Part shown: in pieces, positions 16,450 through 25,397 of the stretch
Layout of the letters: every line of letters starts with the position of its first letter
Position numbering within the stretch: position 1 is the stretch's first letter
Translations under genes and position numbers: made by a program
Source of the DNA: Paractinoplanes pyxinae
GTDB taxonomy: Bacteria > Actinomycetota > Actinomycetes > Mycobacteriales > Micromonosporaceae
Reading direction: 5' to 3'
Length of the DNA: 64,000 bases
Assembly: GCF_026626335.1 (NCBI RefSeq)
Contig: NZ_JAPNTZ010000004.1
Location: 434,001-498,000 of the forward strand
The notes under the pieces: model-generated
Told to the model about the DNA's origin: nothing
Seen by the model: the letters and a program-made list of their open reading frames with translations, nothing else
The model's database searches: none

Positions 16450-17802
16450 ATGACTTTGCTTCCCGCTCTTCTCTGGGGTCTGGCCGCCGCTTCCTGGGGT
16501 GCCGTCGCGGGGTGGCTCACCCCGCGCGGCCCGCTCACCATCACTCAGGCGCTCGTCTCGGTCGCGGTCAGCGCGGCCCTCGGCTGGGCCGCCGGCCGCT
16601 CCGGCCGCTCCCGTCTGGTCTGGCTGGTCGTTCCGCTCTTCTTCGTCGTGGCGCTCGAGATCGCGCGCACCGGCACGGCCGGCCCCTCCACCGGCCCGCC
16701 CCACGCCAGCCCGTTCGGCGTGATCGCGCTGGTCACCGGCCGGGGCCTGCAGGCGGTGCTCACCCTGCTGCCGCTTCTGATCGGTCTCGCGGTGGGCCGG
16801 GGCGTCAACCGCCGCCTGAGCCGGGTGCTCGTTGCCTTGCCCGCGGCCGGGTTGCTGCTCCTCACCGCCGCCATCGCCGTTCCGGCCCGCACCGCACCGA
16901 TCGCGGGCGGGGTCGCCGAGCTGGCGCGGGTGGGCCGCCTCGGCGTCATGATCCGCGCCGAGCGGGCCGATCGGCCGGTGCTGCTCTTCGTTCCGGGCGC
17001 CCCCGGCGGCTCCGAGCTGGGTAACGTCCGCACCCACCTGGCCGCCGTCGAGCAGCGCTTCGTCATGGCCACGCTCGACCGGCGCGGCGGCGGGTCGTCC
17101 TATCCGGCGCTCGATCCGGCCTCGCGCGTCACGGTCGACCGGATGGTCGAGGACATCCTCGACGTGGCCGACTATCTGCGCGAGCGCTTCCGGCAAGACA
17201 AGATCTATTTGCTCGGCCACTCCGGCGGCTCGATCCTGTCGGTGCTGGCGCTGCGGCGGCATCCGGAGAAGTTCGCCGCCTACATCGGTTCGGGCCAGGG
17301 CGTCGACCTGCCCGAGAGCGACCGCATCTTCTACGACGACATCCTGACTTGGGCGCGGTCTACCGGTCGTGACGAGGTCGTCCGGCAGCTGACCGAGCAG
17401 GGCCCGCCGCCCTATCCCGACGTCTGGGGCTACGAGCCGATCATGACGTACGAGATTGAGGCGTACGGCCAGCAGCCGTTGAGCTTCGGGTTGGGCGTCC
17501 GGGAGTACACGTTGCTCCAGAAGGTCCACGTGCTGAACGCGATCCTCGACACCTGGAGCGTCCTCTACCCCCGCATGCAGGGAATCGACCTCCGCCGTGA
17601 CGCGCCGAGCCTGCCGGTGCCAGCTTGGTTCCTCATGGGGGGCAACGAAATGCGCGGTCTTCGGGTCGTCTTCGACGATTGGTACGCGCAACTGCGGGCA
17701 CCCAGCAAGAAGCTGGTCGTCGTGCCCGGCGCCGGCCATGCCGCGCTCTTCGAACAGCCGGATCGACTCGTCGAGGTGCTGGACGATGCGCTGGCCGGCT
17801 GA
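16450..17802 (+). CDS. Membrane-anchored alpha/beta hydrolase
   Basis: The ATG at 16450 gives 450 residues; longer readings would overlap the divergent kinase gene. Residues 1-150 hold about four membrane segments. The alpha/beta hydrolase domain (175-450) has an oxyanion motif FVPGAPGG, the nucleophile elbow GHSGGS with Ser258, and the terminal histidine in GAGHAALF. The substrate is unknown. The fused membrane part suggests action at the membrane or on lipophilic substrates. A short hairpin follows the stop. Confidence 0.8.
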   Translation: MTLLPALLWGLAAASWGAVAGWLTPRGPLTITQALVSVAVSAALGWAAGRSGRSRLVWLVVPLFFVVALEIARTGTAGPSTGPPHASPFGVIALVTGRGLQAVLTLLPLLIGLAVGRGVNRRLSRVLVALPAAGLLLLTAAIAVPARTAPIAGGVAELARVGRLGVMIRAERADRPVLLFVPGAPGGSELGNVRTHLAAVEQRFVMATLDRRGGGSSYPALDPASRVTVDRMVEDILDVADYLRERFRQDKIYLLGHSGGSILSVLALRRHPEKFAAYIGSGQGVDLPESDRIFYDDILTWARSTGRDEVVRQLTEQGPPPYPDVWGYEPIMTYEIEAYGQQPLSFGLGVREYTLLQKVHVLNAILDTWSVLYPRMQGIDLRRDAPSLPVPAWFLMGGNEMRGLRVVFDDWYAQLRAPSKKLVVVPGAGHAALFEQPDRLVEVLDDALAG

Positions 17803-17821
17803 CCGCCCGCGAGGCGGGCGG
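17803..17821 (+). terminator. Short hairpin after the alpha/beta hydrolase
   Basis: CCGCCCGC (17803-17810) and its complement (17814-17821) with a 3-nt loop directly after the stop codon. It lies between convergent genes and may serve both. Confidence 0.55.
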
Positions 17822-17878
17822 GGCCGGTGGCCCAAGCGGAGGCTCTCGATCCCCTTGAACCACCGGCAACCCTCTTCG

Positions 17879-19798
17879 CTACCCGTTCGTGGCCGGGCTA
17901 ACCACGTCGGCCATCAATTTCGGCAGAAGGCCGGCGAGCACGGCCACACCGTCCCGGCTGAGCACCGATTCCGGGTGGAACTGCACGCCGGCGAAGCCGG
18001 GTCCGCGCAGCGCGTGCACGGCGGAGTCGGCCGGATCGCGGGCGATCTCGACCCGGCCGTAGGCGGTGTCGAGCCCGCCGCCGGCCGCGAGATCGGCCGG
18101 TGCGATCGCGGTGAAGCTCGAATAGAAGCCAACCCGCCGCCGCTCGCCGAAGAGGTCGACCTCTCGCGCCAGGCCCTGGTACGGCGAGTCCCGCCGGTGC
18201 AGGGCCAGGCCGAGCAGCCCGCTCAGAATCTGATGGCCCAGGCACACGGCGAGCAGGGGCCGGCGGGCCGCGAGGCGAGCGGCGATCAGCCCGCGCATCG
18301 CCACCATCTTGGGGTCCTCCGCGTCCTCGGGATCGCCGGGCCCCGGCCCGGCGACTACGAGGTCGGCTCCGGTCAGGTCGACGTCGGCCGCCCGCAGCCG
18401 GGCGAGGGCCGCCTCGACCGGATCGGCGACCGGTCCGGCCACGGCGCCGGGTTCCGTCCGCGCCGCGGCCGGGAGCAGGACAGTCCACGGGACGACGGTG
18501 ACGGTGAGGCCGAGCGCCCGCAGCTGGTGAGCGAGCATCGCGGTGAAGGTGTCCTCGGCGTCGACGATCACGGCGCTGCGGCCGGCCAGCTGGGGAACGG
18601 TCAGCGCGCCCGGTGCCCGCGAGTCGAGCCAGAAGCGGGCCAGCCCGTCGTTGCGCGCGGCCAGGGCCGCCTGCACCTCGGGCGATTCGGCCTCGGTGCG
18701 TGCAGGCGCGGGCTTCGAAGGCACCGCCCCGAGCGCCGTGAGGATGCCGGCCGCCTTGGTGTGCGTCTCCGCGACCTCGCCCGCCGCGGTCGAGTGGCGT
18801 ACCAGCGTCGCGCCCACCGGCACGCGCAGCTCACCCTCGGGCGAGATCTCGGCCGTCCGGATCAGGATCGGGGCGTCCAGCGTCTGCCGGCCCTCGTCGT
18901 CGTGGTCCAGCAGGGCCAGCACGCCCGCGTAGTAGCCGCGGCCGCGGCGCTCGTGCCGGGCGATCACCCGGCAGGCGTTCTCGATCGGGCTGCCGGTCAC
19001 GGTGGGGGCGAACATGGTCTCGCGCAGCACGTCGCGCACGTCGAGCGAGCCGCGCCCGGCCAGCAGATACTCGGTGTGCGTGAGGTGGGTCATCTGCTTC
19101 AGGTACGGCCCGGCGACCTGGCCGCCGTGCTCGGCCACCGTCGCCATCATCTTGAGCTCCTCGTCGAGCACCATGTAGAGCTCCTCGACCTCCTTCGGGT
19201 CGCGCAGGAAGTCGAGCAGGCGGCCCGAGCCGTTGCGGAAGGTGCCGCTGATCGGGTTCATCATGGTGATCCCGTCGGCCACGCTGACGTGCCGTTCCGG
19301 CGTGGCGCCGACCAGCGTGCGGGCGCCCGTGTGCACGAGGAACGTCCAGTAGGTGCCCTGTTCCGCCGCGAGCAGCCGGCCGAAGGCGGCCCGGGCGGCG
19401 GCGATCGGATTGCCGTCGACCTGGGCGGTGAAGACGCGGTGGATGACAAAGTTGGCCCCCTCGCCGTGGCCGATCTCGTCGCGCAGCACGTCCTCGACGA
19501 TCGCGCCGTACTCGTCGTCGGAGAGGTCGAAGCCGCCGCCGGCGAGGGTGAGGGGCCCGGGTGGGAAAACGTCGAGCGGTTCCTGGCGCGACGAGCGGAC
19601 GACCAGACATTCGAGCGGAGCTCGGTCGTCGACGCAGTCGAAGCCGCGCTCGGTGATCTGCCGGTACGGGATCACGGCCAGCGTGGGGCGGCCCCGGTGC
19701 AGCGGGATGTCGTCGAGCGAGGCGACGGTCACGACATCGCCGGTGAGTACTTCGACGTGGTCGGCGCCGTCGCGGTGGAGCAGGGCGAAAGGCTGCAT
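17879..19798 (-). CDS. trpEG: Fused anthranilate synthase TrpE-TrpG (PhzE-like architecture)
   Basis: The start is ATG 19798 (GAGGACCCACC upstream); a longer reading would run into the attenuator. This gives 639 residues. Residues 1-~400 are a chorismate-binding domain with PISGTFRNG, VLDEELKMMATV and APTVTGSPI. Residues ~440-635 are a class I glutamine amidotransferase with nucleophile Cys519 (CLGHQ) and His608/Glu610 (FHPES). The product converts chorismate plus glutamine to anthranilate, or to aminodeoxyisochorismate if PhzE-like. The Trp-codon leader and terminator upstream decide in favour of tryptophan biosynthesis, as in Streptomyces trpEG. Confidence 0.88.
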   Translation of the reverse strand: MQPFALLHRDGADHVEVLTGDVVTVASLDDIPLHRGRPTLAVIPYRQITERGFDCVDDRAPLECLVVRSSRQEPLDVFPPGPLTLAGGGFDLSDDEYGAIVEDVLRDEIGHGEGANFVIHRVFTAQVDGNPIAAARAAFGRLLAAEQGTYWTFLVHTGARTLVGATPERHVSVADGITMMNPISGTFRNGSGRLLDFLRDPKEVEELYMVLDEELKMMATVAEHGGQVAGPYLKQMTHLTHTEYLLAGRGSLDVRDVLRETMFAPTVTGSPIENACRVIARHERRGRGYYAGVLALLDHDDEGRQTLDAPILIRTAEISPEGELRVPVGATLVRHSTAAGEVAETHTKAAGILTALGAVPSKPAPARTEAESPEVQAALAARNDGLARFWLDSRAPGALTVPQLAGRSAVIVDAEDTFTAMLAHQLRALGLTVTVVPWTVLLPAAARTEPGAVAGPVADPVEAALARLRAADVDLTGADLVVAGPGPGDPEDAEDPKMVAMRGLIAARLAARRPLLAVCLGHQILSGLLGLALHRRDSPYQGLAREVDLFGERRRVGFYSSFTAIAPADLAAGGGLDTAYGRVEIARDPADSAVHALRGPGFAGVQFHPESVLSRDGVAVLAGLLPKLMADVVSPATNG

Positions 19799-19848
19799 GG
19801 TGGGTCCTCTTCCAGGTCTCGGCGGCGCCGACCGAGGCCTGACCATGC

Positions 19849-19875
19849 AAAACGGCCGCCTCGGGGAGGCGGCCG
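19849..19875 (-). terminator. Transcription attenuator of trpEG
   Basis: On the minus strand a perfect 10-bp stem CGGCCGCCTC/GAGGCGGCCG (19875-19853) with a 3-nt loop is followed by TTTT (19852-19849), a textbook intrinsic terminator 51 bases before the trpEG start. Upstream, GGCGGCC (minus strand, after the leader stop) can pair with GGCCGCC of the terminator's 5' arm to form an antiterminator. The same GGCGGCCAC can instead pair with the Trp-codon arm GTGGCCCGCC. Confidence 0.88.
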
Positions 19876-19911
19876 CGTGGGTTGTCTACGCGCGGGGGGA
19901 GTGGCCGCCGG

Positions 19912-19947
19912 TCAGGCGGGCCACCAGTTCCTTCGCGCGTGCAGCAT
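19912..19947 (-). CDS. trpL: trp leader peptide with tandem Trp codons
   Basis: ATG at 19947 encodes MLHARRNWWPA and stops at 19912. The adjacent TGG TGG codons are where a ribosome stalls when charged tRNA-Trp is short, freeing the antiterminator upstream of trpEG. No good ribosome-binding site is present, but TACGCT (19960-19955, minus strand) lies 7 bases before the ATG as a -10 box. The leader is therefore probably translated from a leaderless transcript, as known for corynebacterial attenuators. Confidence 0.85.
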   Translation of the reverse strand: MLHARRNWWPA

Positions 19948-20044
19948 GGCGCCGAGCGTACGGCTCGCCCGCCACCCCGCACCACCCCTGTCCCACATTT
20001 CCCCCGACCGGGCCGGTCAGCGGGCCGACCCCGGCCAGGAGGCG

Positions 20045-20127
20045 GGGTGAGTGTCCGCCGGCTGGGCCGTTCAGCAGCCGGCGGCGGCCGGGGAGACGGG
20101 TGAGTGTCCGTCGGCTGGGTCGTTCAG
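20045..20127. repeat. Two 30-bp direct repeats in the trpEG upstream region
   Basis: GGGTGAGTGTCCGCCGGCTG continuing to GTTCAG at 20045-20074 recurs at 20098-20127 with two C/T differences, 53 bp apart. A weaker third resemblance lies near 19900 inside the trp leader. The repeats lie in the 240-bp gap before the trp leader, which otherwise shows no gene. Confidence 0.65.
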
Positions 20128-20189
20128 TGGCCGCCGCGCGACCCACGAACGGGCCGGCGCGCGCGGCGGCGGGCCGGCCGAGGGTCGCG

Positions 20190-20420
20190 TCAGGCGAAGG
20201 CGGAGCGGACCGCGGTCTTGGCCCAGCGCATGCGGCCCAGGGCGCAGTCGGGGTGTTCGCCGAACTCCTGGGCCACCAGTTCCGCGCAGCGGGCCTCGCC
20301 GAGGCGGTCGACCATGGCGGTCACGGCCTCGCGGATCACCTCGGGGGTGGGCCTCTGGGAACTCTGCAAGGTCGAGACGAAGAGAGCTTCGGAGCGAAGG
20401 GAGTCGAGGACGGTGTTCAT
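20190..20420 (-). CDS. Small conserved-looking protein, 76 aa
   Basis: The start is ATG 20420, fixed by AGGAGG six bases upstream; an upstream in-frame Met has no such site. The protein (MNTVLDSLRSEALFVSTLQ at the N-terminus, then a helical body and RMRWAKTAV near the end) has no signal or membrane helix and no domain I can name. It is probably a small cytosolic helical protein. Function unknown. Confidence 0.7.
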   Translation of the reverse strand: MNTVLDSLRSEALFVSTLQSSQRPTPEVIREAVTAMVDRLGEARCAELVAQEFGEHPDCALGRMRWAKTAVRSAFA

Positions 20421-20621
20421 CGGATTCCTCCTGCCGGGCGGCGCAAGTGGGGCCTGCACTCCAGGACACCCGAGCGTGGATGCAGGTCTGCTGCGTGGCG
20501 GGTGCGCGTCGGTTGCCACGCGTGCGCGCGCCCCGGCATTCGCGGAGCGGCCTCACAACCCGGACTAACCGGATATTGTCCCGATAAGTAGCGACTGCGC
20601 AGACAACCGAGGGAGAGTGCC

Positions 20622-20996
20622 GTGACGGTGGTCCTGGTCGCCGATGACGACGCCGACATCCGCGACCTCGTGGCGTTCAAACTGGAGCAGGCGGGCTTCG
20701 AGGTGATCGCCGTCGAGGACGGCCAGACCGCGGTCGAGCAGGCCCGCAGCCGGCAGCCCACGCTGGCCGTGCTCGACGTCTCGATGCCGGGGCTGTCCGG
20801 CATCGACGTGTGCCGGATGCTGCGGGCCGAACCGGCCACCGCCGGCATCCTGATCATCATGCTGACCGCCCGGGTGCAGGAACAGGACGTCGAGGGCGGG
20901 TTCAGCGCCGGCGCCGACGACTACGTGACCAAACCGTTCAGCCCCCGGGAGCTGGTCTCGCGCATCCAGGCCCTGCTGAGCCGGGCTCGGGCGTGA
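20622..20996 (+). CDS. Single-domain CheY-like response regulator
   Basis: 124 residues, GTG start with GAGGGAGAG upstream. It is a bare receiver domain: acidic pocket Asp8-Asp10, phospho-acceptor Asp52 in LAVLDVSMP, Thr82 and Lys104 (VTKPF). There is no output domain, so it acts as a phospho-shuttle or protein-interaction switch. It sits 30 bp before a CHASE3 histidine kinase on the same strand, its likely partner. Confidence 0.9.
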   Translation: MTVVLVADDDADIRDLVAFKLEQAGFEVIAVEDGQTAVEQARSRQPTLAVLDVSMPGLSGIDVCRMLRAEPATAGILIIMLTARVQEQDVEGGFSAGADDYVTKPFSPRELVSRIQALLSRARA

Positions 20997-21026
20997 GGGC
21001 CGGGCGGCCGGGCGCGCGCCGCGACG

Positions 21027-22706
21027 ATGCGACGTGAGGGATCCGTCGGGAGGCTGCTGAGCAGGGCCTTCGCGGTGGTCGTGGCGCTCATCGTCGGCTC
21101 CGGCGCGGCCGAGCTGGCCGCCGTGGTGATCGAGCACCGGGTCGTCCGGCAGCTCACCGACGAGGTGCAACCGTTGCAGCTGGCGAACGCCGGACTGCGT
21201 GCGGTGCTCACCGACGCCCAGCGCGGGTTGCGCGGCTACCTGCTGACCGGCGACGAGCGGATGCTCGACACGTACTACCTGGCGCGCAGCGACTACTCGG
21301 TCGCGCAGGACGACCTGCGCCGGCTGAGCCGCGGCCAGCACGCCGACTCGGCCGCGACGCAGATCGCCCGGGCCGACGGCTGGTGGGTCAACGCGGAGGA
21401 ACAGCGGCGCGCCGCGCCCCGCAGCGAGGCCGCGATCGACTTCGCCGAGCGGGGCGGCGCCCTGTTCCAGGCGTTCGTCACCGTCAACGACGAGCTGCGG
21501 CTGGCGCTCGAGGCCCGCTCGGCCGACCTCCGCGGCCAGGTCGACGCGCTCCAAGTCGTCGCGATGGCGCTCGTCGCGGTGCTGACCGTAGCGGCCGCGG
21601 CGGCTGCCGCGGTGACGGCCGTGCGCACCACCCGGCGCCTCACCCGGCCCCTCGGCGCGGTCGTCGAAACCCTGGGCCGCGTACGCGAGGGCGAGCTCAA
21701 CGCCCGGGCCGACGTCACCAGCGGGCCGGCCGAGATCCGCGCGCTCGCCGAGGCGGTCAACGCGGCCGCCGAGCAGAGCGAGCAGATCCGCCGCCACGAG
21801 GAAGAGGTCACCAACCGGCTGCAGGCGCTCGACACCGTCAAGACGGACTTCATGTCGACCGTGTCGCACGAGTTGCGTACGCCGCTGACCAGCATCTCCG
21901 GCTATCTGGAGCTTTTGCGCGACGGCGATCCGGGCGACCTGAAGGAACCGCAGCGGCGCATGCTCGACGTCATCTCGCGCAACACCCGGCGCCTGCGCGA
22001 CCTGGTCGAGGACATCCTGACGCTCTCGAAGATCGAGTCGGGCGGCTACGGCAGCGACCGCATCCCGCTCGACTTCGCCAAGGTCATCGACCGTGCGCTG
22101 ATCACCGCCGGGCCGGTGGCCGCCAAAAGCGGGATAGCGCTGCACCTGGACGTTCGAGGACCCCTTCCCGTACGGGGGGACAGCGCGCAACTCGACCGGG
22201 TGCTCGACAACCTGCTGACCAACGCCGTGAAATTCACCCCCGCCGACGGGACGGTGACCGTGCACGCCGAGCGCCGCGGCGACCAGGCCGTGCTGGTGGT
22301 GGCCGACACGGGCATGGGCATCCCGGTCGAGGAGCAGCAGGCGCTGTTCGGCCGCTTCTTCCGGGCCACCAACGCGATCAAGCAGGCGATCCCCGGCACG
22401 GGGCTGGGCCTGTCCATCGTCCGCACCATCATCGAGAACCACAGCGGCACCATCGAGATCGACTCGGCCGAGGGCGCCGGCACCACCATCACCATCGAGC
22501 TCCCGGCCGACCTGACCGCCCGCGAGACCCCACCCGTGGACGACGACGAGCCCGACCCCGAGGACCAGGACTGGGAGGACGAGACCGCCGACCCCGCCCA
22601 CCCCTGGCACGCGGAACGCAACGCCCACTCCGACGCCACCAACGCCGACGAGACCGAGCAGGCGCACCCCGCCGACCACACAAAGGGCCCCGGCCGCCCG
22701 GAGTAA
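21027..22706 (+). CDS. CHASE3-HAMP hybrid-less sensor histidine kinase
   Basis: 559 residues with two membrane helices (about 13-35 and 174-198). A CHASE3-type extracellular domain lies between them (AQRGLRGYLLTGDERML, 64-80). HAMP covers 197-250, then HisKA with His281 in STVSHELRTPL, then HATPase (about 385-505) with NLLTNAVKFTP, GMGIPVEE and GTGLGLSIV. The last 50 residues are a very acidic Asp/Glu/His tail. It probably signals through the adjacent CheY-like protein. Confidence 0.9.
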   Translation: MRREGSVGRLLSRAFAVVVALIVGSGAAELAAVVIEHRVVRQLTDEVQPLQLANAGLRAVLTDAQRGLRGYLLTGDERMLDTYYLARSDYSVAQDDLRRLSRGQHADSAATQIARADGWWVNAEEQRRAAPRSEAAIDFAERGGALFQAFVTVNDELRLALEARSADLRGQVDALQVVAMALVAVLTVAAAAAAAVTAVRTTRRLTRPLGAVVETLGRVREGELNARADVTSGPAEIRALAEAVNAAAEQSEQIRRHEEEVTNRLQALDTVKTDFMSTVSHELRTPLTSISGYLELLRDGDPGDLKEPQRRMLDVISRNTRRLRDLVEDILTLSKIESGGYGSDRIPLDFAKVIDRALITAGPVAAKSGIALHLDVRGPLPVRGDSAQLDRVLDNLLTNAVKFTPADGTVTVHAERRGDQAVLVVADTGMGIPVEEQQALFGRFFRATNAIKQAIPGTGLGLSIVRTIIENHSGTIEIDSAEGAGTTITIELPADLTARETPPVDDDEPDPEDQDWEDETADPAHPWHAERNAHSDATNADETEQAHPADHTKGPGRPE

Positions 22707-22779
22707 AGGAGTGCACTGCCTACTCGCTCGCGTGGAGGGGCAAGCGGCGAAGCGGCGGCTCCGGGTGGAGCAAAACGGA

Positions 22780-22785
22780 TATATT
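22780..22785 (+). promoter_or_regulatory. Candidate -10 box TATATT for the HEAT-repeat/GT2 operon
   Basis: TATATT in a locally AT-rich ACGGATATATTGC, 32 bases before the next start codon and followed by GGAGGAGG. No good -35 hexamer is seen. Confidence 0.4.
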
Positions 22786-22817
22786 GCTCACGTTGTCGGT
22801 GGTGGAGGAGGTGGGCG

Positions 22818-23858
22818 GTGTTCGCGGTTTTCGGGGTCGCCATCCTCGTTCTGCTGGGGGTTCTGGTGGGCACCGCGGCCGGCATCATCGTGGTGCGGGT
22901 GGGGCGTCGGGTTCGCGGGAAGCGGCGGGCCGCGCTGGCGGCCGGGCCGCGGCGGGCGTTGCTGGCCTTCGTGGCCGAGAACGGTGAGGAAGGCAGCGAG
23001 GACCTGATCGCCATTCCGGACGACGCCTGGCGGGCCGCTCTGCCGGCGGCTCTCGGGCTGCTCGGGAAGTTGCGCGGGGACGCGCACTCCGCGCTCGTCT
23101 CCGTCTTCCTGCATCGGGGGGCGGCTCGGGCCGCGCTGGCCGACCTGCATGCTCGCAGTGCTGTGCGGCGGGCTCGGGCGGCTCAGCTGCTCGGAGACCT
23201 CGAGCTGCGCGAGGCGGTGCCGCAGATCTGTGAGCTGCTCACCGACCGCGACCACGAGGTGCGGGTCGTGGCCGTGCGGGCCCTGGGGCGGATCGGGGAC
23301 GCCAAGGCGGCCTGGCGGATGATCGCCAGCCTCGACCTGCGCGACCCGGTGCCGTCCCTGCTCGCCACCCAGGCGCTCGTGCAGATGGGCCGGGGGGCCG
23401 AGGTCACGCTGTCCGCGGCGCTCGATCATCCGCAGGCTCGCGTCCGCGCGGTCTGCCTCGACGCGCTCGGCCTGCTCGGGGCGACGGGCGCGGTCAGCCG
23501 GATGGCGCGGGTGCTCGCCGATGACGACATTCTTGACGTACGCGTCGCAGCCGCCACTAACCTCGGCCGGCTCGGTGCGCGGGGCGCCCTGCAGCCGTTG
23601 ATCGACTCGCTCGACCCGCCGCATCCCGACGCGCTGCGCGCCGCGGCCGCCCGCGCGCTCGGCGATCTGGGCGCGCCGGCCGCGGTGCCGCCGCTCGCCG
23701 CGCACCTCGACGACGGCGAGTTCCAGATCGCCCACGAGGCCGCCCACAGCCTGCGCCGCCTCGGCCCGCCCGGCATAGCCGCCCTCAAGGAGCGCGACAA
23801 CGACCACTGCCGCGAGGCCCTGGCCCTCCTCCAGCCGGACCTGGTCGGCGCCCAATGA
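22818..23858 (+). CDS. Membrane-anchored HEAT-repeat protein
   Basis: 346 residues, GTG start behind GGAGGAGG. One N-terminal membrane helix (2-25) is followed by a basic stretch. About six HEAT/PBS-lyase-type repeats follow, seen as recurring (A/V)R..A...LG..G. units such as VRVVAVRALGRIGDAKAAW and AAARALGDLGAPAAVPPLA. Such solenoids bind proteins. It is followed after 33 bp by a family 2 glycosyltransferase, so it may scaffold or regulate that enzyme (inference). Confidence 0.82.
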   Translation: MFAVFGVAILVLLGVLVGTAAGIIVVRVGRRVRGKRRAALAAGPRRALLAFVAENGEEGSEDLIAIPDDAWRAALPAALGLLGKLRGDAHSALVSVFLHRGAARAALADLHARSAVRRARAAQLLGDLELREAVPQICELLTDRDHEVRVVAVRALGRIGDAKAAWRMIASLDLRDPVPSLLATQALVQMGRGAEVTLSAALDHPQARVRAVCLDALGLLGATGAVSRMARVLADDDILDVRVAAATNLGRLGARGALQPLIDSLDPPHPDALRAAAARALGDLGAPAAVPPLAAHLDDGEFQIAHEAAHSLRRLGPPGIAALKERDNDHCREALALLQPDLVGAQ

Positions 23859-23891
23859 CGCGAGGCGGGTCGGGACGAAGGGGGCGGGGCG

Positions 23892-25352
23892 GTGCGTGAA
23901 GTCGTGCTGGGGGTGTTGCGGGGCGCGGACTATGCCGTGTTCGGGTACTTCGTGGCGCTCAACAGCAGTTACCTGATCATGATCGTGCTGGCCTCGGTGG
24001 AGTTCGCCAAGCATTTGCGGCGGGCTGCCTTTGCGGGGGCCGACGACATGTTCCGCAGCCCGGTCACCCTGCCCGTCACTGTCATCGTTCCGGCATACAA
24101 CGAAGGGGCCGGCATCGTCGCGGCCGTGCAGGCCATGACGGCTCTGCGCTACCCGCGGTTCGAGATCGTGGTGGTGGACGACGGGTCCTCGGACGACACG
24201 TTCGAGAAGTTGCGGGAGCACTTCGACCTGGTCGAGGTGCCGCGGGTGGTGCCGGCCGAGGTTCCCTATCAATCGCACGTGCTTTCCGTTCATGTGCCGC
24301 GGGGTGAGAAGGGGGCGCTCACCGTCGTTCGCAAGACCAACGGGGGCAAGGCCGACGCCCTGAACGTGGGCATCAACCTGGCCCGGCATCCGCTGGTCTG
24401 CATGGTCGACGCCGACTCCGTGCTCGACCCGGACGCCCTTCTCTCCGTGGCCAAGCCGTTCGGTGACGACCCGCTGCGGGTGGCCGCGTGCGGCGGTGTC
24501 GTGCGGATCGCCAACGGCTGCAAGGTGGTCGCGGGGCGTGTGGTCGACGTGCGGATGCCGCGCAGCTGGCTCGTACGGGTCCAGGTGGTCGAATATCTGC
24601 GGGCGTTCCTGATGAGCCGCACCGGCTGGTCCCGGCTGGGTGGCGTGGTCGTGATCAGCGGCGCGTTCGGCGTGTTCCGGCGTGACCTGCTGGTGCAGAT
24701 CGGCGGCATGGCCCACGACACGATCGGCGAGGACGCCGAACTGGTCGTGCGCCTGCACCACTACCTGCGTGACCGGGGCGACGACTACCGCGTGATCTTC
24801 GTGGCCGAGCCGGTCAGCTGGAGCGAGGCCCCCTCGACGTGGAAGGTGCTCGGCTCGCAGCGCCGCCGCTGGCACCGGGGCATCGCCGAGATCCTGACCA
24901 AGCACCGCCACATGGTCTTCAACCCGCGCTACGGCCGGATCGGGCTGGTCGCGCTGCCGTACTACCTGATCTTCGAATTGCTCGCGCCGTTCGTGGAGCT
25001 GGCCGCCCTCATCCTGCTGCCGCTCGGCTTGTGGGCCGACGCGATCGATCTAGCCTTCGCCTGGCGCTTCGCCTTGGTCGCGTACGGCTATGGGCTTTTG
25101 GTCAGCCTGGTGGCCCTGTTCATCGAGGAAGTTTCGTTCCACCGGTACCCGCGGTGGAGCGACATGATGCGGGGCGTGGTGGCGGCGGTGATCGAGAACT
25201 TCGGGTACCGGCAGGTGCTCGCCGCGTGGCAGGTGTGGGGCGCGGTCGCGGCCTGGCACGGCCGGCCGGCGGTGTGGGGCACGATGCACCGCACCGGTTT
25301 CGACACGCACGAGCCGACCGAGGTGGAGACGGTCGGCATCAAAGGTGGTTGA
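23892..25352 (+). CDS. Family 2 processive membrane glycosyltransferase
   Basis: 486 residues, GTG start. Processive GT2 motifs are present: VVVDDGSSDD (93-102), DAD at 173-175 (sugar-nucleotide/Mn2+ site), ED at 280-281 (catalytic base region) and QRRRW at 323-327 (acceptor binding). One N-terminal and about three C-terminal membrane segments place the active site on the cytosolic side. Relatives make cellulose, hyaluronan or poly-N-acetylglucosamine; the polymer here is unknown. It is paired with the upstream HEAT-repeat gene. Confidence 0.87.
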   Translation: MREVVLGVLRGADYAVFGYFVALNSSYLIMIVLASVEFAKHLRRAAFAGADDMFRSPVTLPVTVIVPAYNEGAGIVAAVQAMTALRYPRFEIVVVDDGSSDDTFEKLREHFDLVEVPRVVPAEVPYQSHVLSVHVPRGEKGALTVVRKTNGGKADALNVGINLARHPLVCMVDADSVLDPDALLSVAKPFGDDPLRVAACGGVVRIANGCKVVAGRVVDVRMPRSWLVRVQVVEYLRAFLMSRTGWSRLGGVVVISGAFGVFRRDLLVQIGGMAHDTIGEDAELVVRLHHYLRDRGDDYRVIFVAEPVSWSEAPSTWKVLGSQRRRWHRGIAEILTKHRHMVFNPRYGRIGLVALPYYLIFELLAPFVELAALILLPLGLWADAIDLAFAWRFALVAYGYGLLVSLVALFIEEVSFHRYPRWSDMMRGVVAAVIENFGYRQVLAAWQVWGAVAAWHGRPAVWGTMHRTGFDTHEPTEVETVGIKGG

Positions 25353-25397
25353 TGTGATCACTGACCGTGTCGGGGTCGCGGCCCTGCGTACGAGGGT

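Noticed and set aside
17879..19798. Phenazine PhzE (ADIC synthase) assignment
   Set aside because: The fused architecture and PISGT motif would allow it, but no other phz gene is nearby and the Trp-codon attenuator points to tryptophan biosynthesis; kept only as an alternative.
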